Source: Devosia sp.
Lineage (GTDB): Bacteria; Pseudomonadota; Alphaproteobacteria; Rhizobiales; Devosiaceae
Assembly: GCF_017744655.1 (NCBI RefSeq)
Contig: NZ_JAGIAW010000002.1
Location: forward strand, 1 to 64,000
Length of the DNA stretch: 64,000 nucleotides
Direction of reading: 5' to 3'
The position numbers and the translations under genes were made by a program. Positions 28,322-36,352 of the stretch are shown piece after piece. The notes beneath the pieces were generated by a model. That model was not told the DNA's origin, searched no databases, and saw nothing but the letters and a program-made list of their open reading frames with translations. The first letter of the stretch is position 1; the number at the start of each line of letters is the position of its first letter.

Positions 28322-28629
28322 CCGCCGCGGCTTTTGTCGATCTTTCGAGCCTGATTGCCCTGATTCTCCTGGGGCTCGCCTTGCTCGTTTCCATCGTCCG
28401 CATCGTCATCGGTCCGACGCTGCCCGACCGTGTGCTGGCGCTCGACCTGATGACCGTGGTTGCCATGGGTTTTATCGGTGCCGTGGCCGTGCGCACCGGG
28501 CGGATGCTTTATCTCGACATTGCCATTGCCCTGGCCCTGCTCGGCTTCCTCGCGACCGTGGCATTGGCGCGCTATATTTTGCGACGCGGCCTCAAGACTG
28601 ATGCCGCCGCAATGGAGGCGCAATCATGA
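28318..28629 (+). CDS. mnhF: Mrp antiporter subunit F
   Basis: A 103-residue protein with three hydrophobic segments. [20 protein letters not shown] is the conserved MnhF block with the acidic residue in the second helix. Coupled by ATGA overlaps to subunits E and G. Confidence 0.92.
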   Translation: MTAAAFVDLSSLIALILLGLALLVSIVRIVIGPTLPDRVLALDLMTVVAMGFIGAVAVRTGRMLYLDIAIALALLGFLATVALARYILRRGLKTDAAAMEAQS

Positions 28630-28979
28630 TCGGCGATATCGCACTCTGCCTTGGGGGCGGTCTGCTGATTCTGGGGGCAATTTTCACGCTTCTCGCCGCC
28701 GTCGGTGTGGTCCGCTTGCCTGATTTGTACACGCGGATGCACGCCGCCTCCAAGGCAGGCGCAGTTGGTGGTGGACTAGTTCTCATCGCCGTTGCCGTGA
28801 TCAGCATGGATGCTGCCGTGGCTTTGCGTGCAATCATCGGTGTGATTTTCGTGCTTTTGACTACGCCCGTGGCTGCGCATCTCCTTGCCCGCGCTAGTTA
28901 TATTGCGGGTTATCATGCCGGCGAAAGTACGGTGCGTGACGATATCAAGACACGATTGGAACAAAATTCTGGATCATGA
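28626..28979 (+). CDS. mnhG: Mrp antiporter subunit G
   Basis: A 117-residue protein with three membrane segments; [18 protein letters not shown] is the signature of MnhG. It closes the seven-gene operon; no clear terminator follows before the mucR control region. The complete A-G order supports a working antiporter involved in pH and sodium tolerance, as known for other Mrp systems. Confidence 0.92.
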   Translation: MIGDIALCLGGGLLILGAIFTLLAAVGVVRLPDLYTRMHAASKAGAVGGGLVLIAVAVISMDAAVALRAIIGVIFVLLTTPVAAHLLARASYIAGYHAGESTVRDDIKTRLEQNSGS

Positions 28980-28993
28980 ATAATCTGTAATGC

Positions 28994-29009
28994 ATCCAAT
29001 TAATTGGAT
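28994..29009. promoter_or_regulatory. 16-bp perfect palindrome upstream of mucR
   Basis: ATCCAATTAATTGGAT is fully palindromic and lies 100 bases before the mucR start. MucR/Ros proteins bind AT-rich sites with T-A steps and commonly repress their own genes, so this is a candidate autoregulatory site. Confidence 0.45.
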
Positions 29010-29108
29010 TAGCGGCAGTTGCCTGCGGCAGTAAACAGACTTAGGAATGCAGCACGGCTGTGACTGCCCCTGTTGCTGCCCAATAAAAAAATTACGGAAG
29101 GTTAGATC

Positions 29109-29531
29109 ATGAACGACAATACCGCTCCGGCGGATGTGGGTGAGTTTGATCTCGTCGAACTCAGTGCCGATATCGTCTCAGCATATGTAAGCCACAATGC
29201 CGTGAGCCCCTCGGACCTGACACGGCTGATCGCCGATGTTCACGGTGCCCTGCGCGCGCTGCGGAGCAATGAAGTGCCCGCCGTGGTCGAGGATCTCAAG
29301 CCGGCCGTGCCGGTCCGCAAGTCCGTCGCTGCCGACTACATCATCTGTCTCGAAGACGGGAAGAAGTTCAAGTCGCTCAAGCGCCACCTGCGCACGCACT
29401 ACAATCTCTCGCCCGAGGAATATCGTGAGAAGTGGGGTCTGCCTGCAGATTATCCCATGGTTGCCCCGAACTACTCGGCGACGCGCTCCAAGCTCGCCAA
29501 GGACAATGGCCTCGGCCGCAAGGCTGGCTGA
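29109..29531 (+). CDS. mucR: Ros/MucR-family zinc-finger transcriptional regulator
   Basis: A 140-residue regulator with an N-terminal oligomerisation half and a C-terminal prokaryotic zinc finger (about 72-115). [19 protein letters not shown] shows ligands C, D and two histidines: the second cysteine of Ros is aspartate here, a variant known in MucR proteins. [20 protein letters not shown] is the conserved tail. In Rhizobiales these proteins act as H-NS-like regulators of surface polysaccharide, motility and cell-cycle genes. It is a single gene, with an AT-rich leader and a strong terminator downstream. Confidence 0.93.
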   Translation: MNDNTAPADVGEFDLVELSADIVSAYVSHNAVSPSDLTRLIADVHGALRALRSNEVPAVVEDLKPAVPVRKSVAADYIICLEDGKKFKSLKRHLRTHYNLSPEEYREKWGLPADYPMVAPNYSATRSKLAKDNGLGRKAG

Positions 29532-29658
29532 TTTCGCCTAGAGCGGACGCTTCGGAGGGACCGAAGCGAGCGCCCTAACCCCCTCATACTGCCTCGCAAT
29601 TGACCAAGGCACTTGCGTGCCGGCCTTGCGATGTATCAAAAAGCTGGTCCCCCTGCTT

Positions 29659-29690
29659 TGCGGCCGCCTTCGGGCGGCCGCAGTGTTTTT
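29659..29690 (+). terminator. strong rho-independent terminator with UUCG loop
   Basis: TGCGGCCGCC (29659-29668) pairs perfectly with GGCGGCCGCA (29673-29682) around TTCG, then GTGTTTTT. It separates mucR from the DnaA-like gene. Confidence 0.9.
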
Positions 29691-29729
29691 GGCCCGTCCC
29701 ATGGGCCCTTGTGCGGAAAATTTCAAAAC

Positions 29730-29778
29730 TTATCCCCGGGGTGGACAACCTCCGTCAGGATGTAGGAATATTATCCTA
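29730..29778. promoter_or_regulatory. DnaA-box-like pair and TAGGA inverted repeat before the DnaA-like gene
   Basis: TTATCCCC at 29730-29737 faces GTGGACAA at 29741-29748, whose complement TTGTCCAC differs by one base from the core of the DnaA box. TAGGA (29763-29767) and TCCTA (29774-29778) form a second inverted repeat just before the ribosome site. The role is inferred from position only. Confidence 0.35.
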
Positions 29779-29791
29779 TATCCGGCGGAGG

Positions 29792-30157
29792 ATGACCGTG
29801 CGAATCGAAACTCACCATAGCCATGCGCCGCGCGAGCGCCTGCCTTCGGTCCACGACGATGCGGGGCTAGCCCAAGTCCTTGCTTTGATTTCGCGCGAGC
29901 GAAAAATTCCTATCCGCTTGTTGGTGCACGTTTCTCGCTGTCAGGCCGATACGGCGCGGGCGAGACAACTGGCCATGTATCTGGCCCATGTGTCGAAGGG
30001 CATCAGCCTGACTGCCATTGGTGCGGCCTTTGGACGAGATAGGACAACTGTCTCCTATGCCTGCAGCCTGATCGAAGACCTGCGCGACGATGCCAGGTTT
30101 GACGCCGAGCTGGACCGGCTTGAAGCACATCTTATGGCAGGAGGCGAGAATGAGTGA
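29792..30157 (+). CDS. free-standing DnaA domain-IV-like DNA-binding protein
   Basis: A 121-residue protein whose central part (about 45-105) matches the DNA-binding domain of DnaA: TARARQLAMYLAHVSKGISL then TAIGAAFGRDRTTVSYACSL, where DnaA has A-F-G-x-R-D-H-T-T-V. The ATPase domains of DnaA are absent and it is far too short to be DnaA. GGAGG touches the ATG at 29792, so GTG at 29798, six bases beyond that site, may be the true start. It overlaps the DUF6456 gene by eight bases. It may bind DnaA-box-like sites as a regulator; this is an inference. Confidence 0.85.
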   Translation: MTVRIETHHSHAPRERLPSVHDDAGLAQVLALISRERKIPIRLLVHVSRCQADTARARQLAMYLAHVSKGISLTAIGAAFGRDRTTVSYACSLIEDLRDDARFDAELDRLEAHLMAGGENE

Positions 30158-30647
30158 GGGACTACCTGAAGCCGTGGGACGCCTCGCTGCCGCGCGGCGG
30201 GATAGCGCGCCTTTTCTGTTGCCCCATCACGTCGAGGCGGCGCGGCGCCTGATGCAGGTTTTCGAGCGCGCCCGCCTGCGCCAGCGCGTGACCATGTCCT
30301 ATGATCCCACCCGAACCGGTGGTCGGGGCAGCGGCAGCCCGGTTCAGGGCACGCTTTCGGCCAGCGCCGCGGATGCACGAAAACACTTGGCGGATCTGGC
30401 GGTCGCGATGCCGGCCGAATGTTGGGCCGTGCTGTTCGACATTTGCGGGCTCGATCGGGGTTTGCAGGATGTCGAACTGGAGCGCGATTGGCCGCGACGC
30501 GGCGGCAAGCTGGTGCTGCGCATCGCGCTCTCCCATCTCGCCGCCCACTACGGGCTCGATGCGGAAGCGCGGGGGCGCGAGGCGCAAAGGCAGCGCCACT
30601 GGCTGCCAGAGCGAGCACCGATGTTTCCGCCGACAGAGGCTTCTTAA
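30150..30647 (+). CDS. DUF6456 domain protein
   Basis: A 165-residue cytoplasmic protein. FLLPHHVEAARRLMQVFERA and RVTMSYDPTRTG open the DUF6456 domain, and LFDICGLDRGLQDVELERDW followed by LRIALSHLAAHYGL forms its helical end, possibly DNA-binding in style. The domain is restricted mostly to alphaproteobacteria and unexplained. GGAGGCGAGA lies directly before the ATG at 30150. Overlap with the DnaA-like gene implies joint expression and perhaps a joint regulatory role. Confidence 0.8.
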   Translation: MSEGLPEAVGRLAAARRDSAPFLLPHHVEAARRLMQVFERARLRQRVTMSYDPTRTGGRGSGSPVQGTLSASAADARKHLADLAVAMPAECWAVLFDICGLDRGLQDVELERDWPRRGGKLVLRIALSHLAAHYGLDAEARGREAQRQRHWLPERAPMFPPTEAS

Positions 30648-30720
30648 CGATGTAAGCGTCTGCAATGTTCTGAAAAACGGCACGTGTGGTAAGAATGCTC
30701 GCCGCAATCGTGACCGAACC

Positions 30721-31758
30721 ATGCCCGGGAAGATCGTCTCCGTCCAATATCTGCGCGCCATCGCCGCTCTGCTGGTGCTGGCGTCGCATGCCTTGCTCTA
30801 CCCTTTGGTGGGGGAGAACATTGTCTATGGGCGGCTGGGCTGGCTCGGCGTCATTCTGTTCTTCGTGATTTCCGGCTTCATCATGGTCAGCGTGACCGAT
30901 ATCGGTCGCTTCGATGGGCGCCAGTTCATGCGCCGGCGCATCCTGCGCGTCGTGCCGCTCTATTGGGCTTTTACTCTCGTTGCCGCCGGGCTGGCGCTGT
31001 TTGCGCCGCAATTGTTCAAGACCACGAGTTTTGACGGCAACCAGTTGGCGCTCTCGCTGGCCTTTATCCCGTTCTACAACGGGGCGAGCCACGGGTTGCA
31101 TCCGCTCTATAAGCTCGGCTGGACCCTCAACTACGAAATGTTCTTCTACGCCTGCTTTGCGCTGCTCGCGATGTTCACGGCGCGGAGCAGGGTGGTCGGG
31201 CTGACCTTGGCCTATGCGGTTCTCGCTGTCGTCGGTTTTTTGCTCGCTCCGCAGTCAGCCATCCCGCAATTCTATACAAGCTTTCTGCCGCTGGCCTTTG
31301 TCGTTGGCTGCTGGATCGGCCTTGGCCAGATGGAAGGCTGGATCAAGAGGCTTCCGAGGTCGGTCGTGATTGCCCTGGCAGTGATCGGCATGGCCGGCCT
31401 TGCCGAAGGCTTTTTGTGGAATCACGGTTTTGTCGAGGACGTCACCGCCTTTGCCGGCTTCCTCAGCTTTTCAGGTGTGGCCGTGATATTGGCGCTGCGC
31501 AGCGAGGGGCGGTTGCCGCGTCTCGCCTGGCTCGAGCGGATGGGCAATGCATCCTACTCGATCTATCTCGTGCATATCTTCGCCGTGGCCCTGATGGCGG
31601 GGGTTGGCCTGAAACTGATCGGGCCAAACCTGCCGGGCATCGTGCCGGTCGTGACCGTGCTGGCCATCGCAACAGGGGTATGGATGGGGCTGCTGCTCTA
31701 TCGCTTCGTCGAGCAGCCGCTCCTCAGAAAATTGCAGCGACAAAAAGCCGATCAGTAA
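30721..31758 (+). CDS. acyltransferase family 3 membrane protein
   Basis: A 345-residue protein with about ten membrane helices, of the family that O-acylates exopolysaccharides and other surface glycans. The catalytic histidine is in ALLVLASHALLYPL near residue 22. LGWLGVILFFVISGFIMVSV and RRRILRVVPLYWAFTL follow, and SYSIYLVHIFAVALMAG lies near the end. The ATG at 30721 has no strong ribosome site. Its last bases overlap the end of the convergent sufE-like gene. Acceptor and acyl group cannot be told. Confidence 0.88.
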   Translation: MPGKIVSVQYLRAIAALLVLASHALLYPLVGENIVYGRLGWLGVILFFVISGFIMVSVTDIGRFDGRQFMRRRILRVVPLYWAFTLVAAGLALFAPQLFKTTSFDGNQLALSLAFIPFYNGASHGLHPLYKLGWTLNYEMFFYACFALLAMFTARSRVVGLTLAYAVLAVVGFLLAPQSAIPQFYTSFLPLAFVVGCWIGLGQMEGWIKRLPRSVVIALAVIGMAGLAEGFLWNHGFVEDVTAFAGFLSFSGVAVILALRSEGRLPRLAWLERMGNASYSIYLVHIFAVALMAGVGLKLIGPNLPGIVPVVTVLAIATGVWMGLLLYRFVEQPLLRKLQRQKADQ

Positions 31759-32180
31759 ACTTTGGCCCGCGCTTCGGAGCGGATGCGGTTGACCATGGCG
31801 ACGAGGCCATTGGAGCGCTGGGCGGTGAGGTGTTCTCGGAGGCCCAGTTCGTCAAAGATGGCAATGGCGTCGGTTTCGGCAATTTCCCGCGCGGGACGGT
31901 CCGAGTAGAGAGCCAGCAAGATTGCCACGAGCCCTTGCACGATCATCGCATCGCTTTCACCACGGATGTGAAGCGACACCGAGCCATCCGTTTCGACCGG
32001 TTCGGAGACGAGCCAGACCTGCGAGACGCAGCCATTCACCTTGTTGCTGTCGACGCGCTCATTTGCTTCGAGGCGCGGCAGGGCCTGGCCGAGTTCGATG
32101 AGGTAGCGATACCGGTCTTCCCAATCGTCGAGGAAGGAAAGATTGTCGGCAATGTCCTGGAAAGGCTGGGGCTGGGTCAT
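31752..32180 (-). CDS. sufE: SufE-family sulfur acceptor
   Basis: A 142-residue protein that accepts sulfur from cysteine desulfurase SufS for Fe-S cluster assembly. The active cysteine is in KVNGCVSQVWLV near residue 51; WEDRYRYLIELGQALP precedes it and LRAQRSNGL-like segments follow (here LTAQRSNGLVAMVNRI). Length and order match SufE. It is a single gene, convergent with the acyltransferase over seven bases. Confidence 0.93.
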   Translation of the reverse strand: MTQPQPFQDIADNLSFLDDWEDRYRYLIELGQALPRLEANERVDSNKVNGCVSQVWLVSEPVETDGSVSLHIRGESDAMIVQGLVAILLALYSDRPAREIAETDAIAIFDELGLREHLTAQRSNGLVAMVNRIRSEARAKVY

Positions 32181-32199
32181 GCCCTCTATCTAGGTAAAG

Positions 32200-32238
32200 A
32201 AAGAAAAAGCCGCAAGCACGGGGCAAGGTGCTTGCGGC
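32200..32238 (-). terminator. terminator of the DUF5330 gene
   Basis: On the minus strand GCCGCAAGCAC (32238-32228) pairs with GTGCTTGCGGC (32219-32209), then TTTTTCTTTCTT follows. It separates the DUF5330 gene from sufE. Confidence 0.88.
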
Positions 32239-32325
32239 AGGGGCCAGTGGACGCTGGAGTTGCGTCGCTTGGGCAAGAGACGCGTGCCACTGGATAGATC
32301 AATCGGACGCCGGGGCAGGCGTCCG

Positions 32326-32622
32326 TCAGCCCGCCCAATCCGGTCGAGGTCGGGGATAGGGAACCGGATTGTCCTGCGGCGCGACATGCATGGGTGTGCC
32401 GGAGGGCGGGATAGGTGGGAGGGCCGCGGCGACAATGGCCTTGCCCCCAATACATTGCAGGCTATCGCATTCGATCGCCTCGATCTGGTCGGCGACGAAC
32501 TGACTGCCGCGGGCGAGGGCCTCGTTGGCCACCGACCCGGCAGAGGCGCGCACATCGACTTCGGGCCGGATGACCACGAAGGCGAGGGTGAGCCAGAATG
32601 CCGAACGCAGGAGAAACATCAT
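32326..32622 (-). CDS. DUF5330 small membrane/exported protein
   Basis: A 98-residue protein with an N-terminal hydrophobic segment (FLLRSAFWLTLAFVVIRP). A two-cysteine motif follows (IECDSLQCIGG), then a proline-rich tail (YPRPRPDW). This fits the DUF5330 family of Rhizobiales. Start taken at 32622, before MMFLLRSAF. It is divergent from the sensor kinase gene across 300 bases. Function unknown. Confidence 0.72.
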   Translation of the reverse strand: MMFLLRSAFWLTLAFVVIRPEVDVRASAGSVANEALARGSQFVADQIEAIECDSLQCIGGKAIVAAALPPIPPSGTPMHVAPQDNPVPYPRPRPDWAG

Positions 32623-32922
32623 AACACTAGCTTCCGAACGGGCCTCTCCCGCTCTTCGCATTAAAGACTATGTGCCGCTTCTTAAGGCCAACTGGGGCCA
32701 GTTCTTAAAATTTGAAACAAATGGTTGTCGCAGTTTCGGAATTGGGCAACGCCTTGTTTACGCTATCGGGCGAAAGCCCTCCCGTGTGGGCGCGCACTTA
32801 AGCCTGTCTTAGGGCCTGCCGCGCGAGTGTGACCCACAAGATCTGATGCACAATCAGACGGGCCGGTCCGGTTTCGGACCCGCCCAACGGCTTTGGGGGC
32901 CGGCAAGAGTGGCGTCTCGAGT
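32623..32922. promoter_or_regulatory. divergent control region, DUF5330 / sensor kinase
   Basis: No gene is seen in these 300 bases. AT-rich patches lie at about 32660-32720, with several TTAA words and the small inverted repeat AACTGG/CCAGTT. TTAA pairs are part of the CtrA site, but the spacing here does not give a clean TTAA-N7-TTAA match. Confidence 0.35.
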
Positions 32923-34743
32923 ATGAGTAAAGTGATGCGTAGCCTTGGTATTTTCGGCATCGGCGGAAGGGATGATGGCGCGCCTGCGGCGTCCTGCCAG
33001 CGCCCCGATGTGCTGCGCCGCAAGACCATCGCCAACAATGCTCGCCTGATGATTGCCGTCTCCGTTATCTTCATGCCTTTCGCCATGTGGGCGCTGGCAA
33101 GCCAGGCCGCGCTCGGCTTTGCGATTGCCTGCGTGGGCCTCGGCGGCGGCATGCTGAGTCTCTCGCTTTATCACCGCGCCCGCTATGATGACGCCGCCCT
33201 TGCCCAGATCGTCGCTGTTATGGGTTCGGGTCTCGTCTTGACGCTGCTCGATATGCGCCTTGCCGATGTGGGGTTGATCGTGACCGTTATGGGTCCGGTT
33301 CTGGCGGCGCTGCTGATGGGACCGATTGTGCGGCTCTGGAGCTGGCTGGTGGTCGTGCTGGCGCTGGTGCTTGGGTCGATCGGGGCTCTTATGGGCCTGC
33401 CCGCGGATTTGGGCCTTGCCAACGAGGCAATGGTCGCCGGAACGGCAGCATTCTGCCTTGCCGCGCTGCTCGTTGCGCATACGACTCACCACATCAATGC
33501 CGGCTATGTTGTGCACGACAAGGCCCAGCTCAATGCTTATCGGCACCTGGTCGAGACCGTGCAGGACACGGTGCTGTGCTTTTCGACCGAAGGCGAACTG
33601 CTTTCGGCCTCGCGCTCGGCCGAGACGCTGTTCGGCTGCCCGCGCTATCAATTGACCACCGGTTCGCTCGCCGAACGCCTCCATGTCATGGACCGGCCGG
33701 CCTATCTCACCGCCTTTGCCGATGCCAACCAGGGGGGGCGGAGCCGGTCGATCGAAGTGCGCATGCGCCGCGACGATCCGCACGCCACGGGCGGCCTACC
33801 GCAGTTCATCTGGGTAGAAGCACATTTCTCGCCGATCAAGGATCAGATGGTGGGCACGCGCTATGAAGTGACGGCGCTGCTGCGCGACGTCACCGAGCGC
33901 AAGGATGCCGAAGCTGCCATGACCGAGGCCCGGCGGGCGGCGGAAGAAACTTCACAAGCCAAGTCGCGCTTCCTCGCCACCATCGGGCACGAACTGCGCA
34001 CGCCGCTCAATGCAGTGGTCGGCTTTTCCGAAATGATGACGACCGGTATTGGCGGCGAGCTGTCGCCGACCCATCGCGAATATGCGGGCCTCATCCACCA
34101 GAGCGGCAAGCATCTGCTCGACGTCGTCGGCATGCTGCTCGACATGTCGCGCATCGAGGCCGGCAAGTTTGAAATCAGCACCGCGCGTTTCCAGCCCGAC
34201 GAAATCGTGCCGGCCTGCTTTGCCATGGTCGATGCCATGGCCAAGGCGCGCTCGATCACGCTTGAAGCGCAGATCGAATCGGGTCTGCCGACGATTCTGG
34301 CCGACGAACGCGCCTGCCGGCAGATTCTGATCAACCTGCTCTCCAATGCCATAAAATTTAGCCATGTCGGTGACACGGTGACGCTCGTGGTCAAGCGTCA
34401 GGGCCAGTCGTTGAGTTTCGCCGTGCGCGACCAGGGCATTGGCATGGCGCCCATGGCGCTCGAACGCATCGGCGAGCCCTTCTTCCAGGCGCAGGATGGG
34501 CTCAACCGGCAATATGAAGGCACAGGCCTCGGCCTTTCGATCGTCAAGGGCTTGGCCGAACTGCATGGCGGGGCGCTCCGGGCCATGTCTGAAATTGGAG
34601 CGGGGACAACCATGACCGTTCTTCTGCCGATAAACGGTCCGGCAACAAAGTTGGAAGAGACTGTCGCAGTTCTACCCCTCCATCGGGAGCCTGCGGCGGC
34701 GCCTATCAATTCATGGCAAAACGAAAAAAGAAAAGCGCAATGA
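32923..34743 (+). CDS. membrane sensor histidine kinase with PAS domain (PleC/DivJ-like)
   Basis: A 606-residue kinase. About five hydrophobic segments lie in the first 200 residues, then a PAS domain (about 205-335, HLVETVQDTVLCFSTEGELL), then the kinase core. The phosphorylated histidine is H356 in ATIGHELRTPLNAVVGFSEM; the N box is NLLSNAIKF near 475, and DQGIGM and GTGLGLSIVKGLAELHGG follow. The H-box wording is that of the PleC/DivJ cell-cycle kinase group. It overlaps the next gene, a peptidoglycan-binding protein, by 31 bases, suggesting envelope or division control. No response regulator is adjacent. Confidence 0.88.
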   Translation: MSKVMRSLGIFGIGGRDDGAPAASCQRPDVLRRKTIANNARLMIAVSVIFMPFAMWALASQAALGFAIACVGLGGGMLSLSLYHRARYDDAALAQIVAVMGSGLVLTLLDMRLADVGLIVTVMGPVLAALLMGPIVRLWSWLVVVLALVLGSIGALMGLPADLGLANEAMVAGTAAFCLAALLVAHTTHHINAGYVVHDKAQLNAYRHLVETVQDTVLCFSTEGELLSASRSAETLFGCPRYQLTTGSLAERLHVMDRPAYLTAFADANQGGRSRSIEVRMRRDDPHATGGLPQFIWVEAHFSPIKDQMVGTRYEVTALLRDVTERKDAEAAMTEARRAAEETSQAKSRFLATIGHELRTPLNAVVGFSEMMTTGIGGELSPTHREYAGLIHQSGKHLLDVVGMLLDMSRIEAGKFEISTARFQPDEIVPACFAMVDAMAKARSITLEAQIESGLPTILADERACRQILINLLSNAIKFSHVGDTVTLVVKRQGQSLSFAVRDQGIGMAPMALERIGEPFFQAQDGLNRQYEGTGLGLSIVKGLAELHGGALRAMSEIGAGTTMTVLLPINGPATKLEETVAVLPLHREPAAAPINSWQNEKRKAQ

Positions 34744-35966
34744 CAGCATCGACCCTGTCCCAGCTGCCGCTTATGGCCGGTAGCGTCCTCATGAACCAAG
34801 TTGGTCGTGGGGCGCATTGGGCATTCAACCGCTATATGCAGGCTCCGCTCGCCTCGACAGCCGTTTTTGCGCTCGTGACCATGAGCGCTCTGGCGAGCAG
34901 CAATGCGCTTTATTTCCAGACCGGGATGCATCCCTCGCCCTTCTTTGCCGCTGACCGCAGCGTGCCCTATGCCGTCACGCCGCAAGCCGCCCCCATGCCC
35001 GCGCCGGTCGAAATGCGCGAACAGGCCGTGGAAGACGCGCAGCAGACGGCCGTGGTTGCGGCGCCTGTCGTGTCGCCGCAAACCACGGGCAGCGTCGCCG
35101 CTGTGCCGCAGACCATTCCGGACCAGCCGGTGGGCAATTCGGAAGTTTTCGCCGTGCAGAAGAAGCTCGCCGAGCTGCAGCTTTTTGAAGGCAAGGTCGA
35201 TGGCTATTATGGTCCGATGACGGCCCGCGCCATCCGCGCCTTCGAAGAGCGTAACGGTTTTGCTCCGCAGGGTGCGCTCTCGGCCAATGTGGTCAATGCC
35301 ATTCTTGGTTCCAATGCTTCCGGAATGGTGACAACGCCCGCTCCGGTGCCACAGCCTGTCGTTCAGGCGGCCCCGCAGCCTCAGGCCGTCGTCGCGCCAG
35401 CACCGGCTCCCGTCGTAGCCCAGCCGGTAGCGGTTGCTGCTGCGCCGGCTCCGGCTCCGGCTCCGGTTCAGCAGGCGGCCCCTGTCGAGCAGGATCGCGT
35501 CGTGGCGCGTCTGCCCGCGCTTTCGCCTGTCGAACAGGCTGTCGATACGGTGGGTGTCGCCGCTGCCAATACCATTGATTCGATTGTCGCGGCTGTCGAT
35601 GGCACGCGCGGTACCGGTACGCCGGTTGCCAACCCGCCCATGCCGAGCGCCAGCCTACCGAGCCAAGCCATGCCCGCTCCGGTCCAGGCCGCGCCGCAAC
35701 CGCAGCCGGTTGTCCAGACCGTCGCCAATACGACGCCGCCCTCCCAGCCACGGGCTGCGCGCCCGGCCACGGATGGCGAGCTTGTTGCCGATATTCAACG
35801 GGGTCTTGCGAGCCTGGGGTTCTTCCGTGGCCAGATTGATGGCAATCCGGGACCCGAAACGGCCCGCGCCATCCGGGAATTCGAAAACTTCCATCGCTAC
35901 AAGATCACCGGCCAGGTGCAGCCCGACCTTATCGACCTGCTGCGCAAGGCTGGCGCGACCATCTAG
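34713..35966 (+). CDS. peptidoglycan-binding membrane protein with two PG_binding_1 domains
   Basis: A 417-residue protein. A basic start (MAKRKKKSAM) and one membrane helix near residues 50-65 anchor it. A first peptidoglycan-binding domain follows at about 145-200 (VFAVQKKLAELQLFEGKVDG), then a long proline/alanine/valine-rich linker, and a second domain at about 355-412 (LVADIQRGLASLGFFRGQID). The two domains would face the periplasm and hold the cell wall. Its start lies inside the end of the kinase gene, so it is co-translated with it; a later ATG at 34740 is possible. Confidence 0.85.
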   Translation: MAKRKKKSAMTASTLSQLPLMAGSVLMNQVGRGAHWAFNRYMQAPLASTAVFALVTMSALASSNALYFQTGMHPSPFFAADRSVPYAVTPQAAPMPAPVEMREQAVEDAQQTAVVAAPVVSPQTTGSVAAVPQTIPDQPVGNSEVFAVQKKLAELQLFEGKVDGYYGPMTARAIRAFEERNGFAPQGALSANVVNAILGSNASGMVTTPAPVPQPVVQAAPQPQAVVAPAPAPVVAQPVAVAAAPAPAPAPVQQAAPVEQDRVVARLPALSPVEQAVDTVGVAAANTIDSIVAAVDGTRGTGTPVANPPMPSASLPSQAMPAPVQAAPQPQPVVQTVANTTPPSQPRAARPATDGELVADIQRGLASLGFFRGQIDGNPGPETARAIREFENFHRYKITGQVQPDLIDLLRKAGATI

Positions 35967-36313
35967 TGGCCGGCGCGATCCGCAGCGATCTGTGGTGCAT
36001 GGCCTTTGTGCGGCGCCACAATGATCTTGGCCATATGTGCGTGGTCGCCCGCAAGGGCGATCCCATTGCCGGGCAGGTCTTTATTGAGGTCGACCATCTT
36101 GATGGCACGCGCTCGCTCTACACGCCGGCGCCTGTGATCAGTCGGGGAGATGGGGCGGGGCTGGTGTTCCAGACCCGCTTCTCGCATGTCGAGCCCGATA
36201 CGGTCCGCCAGCGCATTGCTCGGGAAGTGGACTTTGATCCCGATCTGTGGGTGCTGAGCGTCGACTTGCGAGGGGACGACCTCGGGATTGAGGTCGTGAA
36301 AAACCCGGGCTGA
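35966..36313 (+). CDS. DUF1491 family protein
   Basis: A 115-residue cytoplasmic protein of the alphaproteobacterial DUF1491 family: SDLWCMAFVRRHNDLGHMCV near the start and QTRFSHVEPDTVRQRIAREV with FDPDLWVLSVD toward the end. The start is GTG at 35966, overlapping the stop of the upstream gene by one base, so it belongs to the kinase/wall-binding operon. Function unknown. Confidence 0.88.
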   Translation: MAGAIRSDLWCMAFVRRHNDLGHMCVVARKGDPIAGQVFIEVDHLDGTRSLYTPAPVISRGDGAGLVFQTRFSHVEPDTVRQRIAREVDFDPDLWVLSVDLRGDDLGIEVVKNPG

Positions 36314-36328
36314 GGAACAGCCCGGGTC
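36304..36328. terminator. bidirectional hairpin between convergent genes
   Basis: ACCCGGGCTG (36304-36313) pairs perfectly with CAGCCCGGGT (36319-36328) over AGGAA. The stop codon of the DUF1491 gene is inside the stem. No long T run follows on either side. Confidence 0.7.
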
Positions 36329-36352
36329 TAGGTACTTCCGAAAAATTGCGGA

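Noticed and set aside
32660-32720. CtrA binding site upstream of the sensor kinase
   Set aside because: Several TTAA words are present, but none pair at the required seven-base spacing on careful reading.
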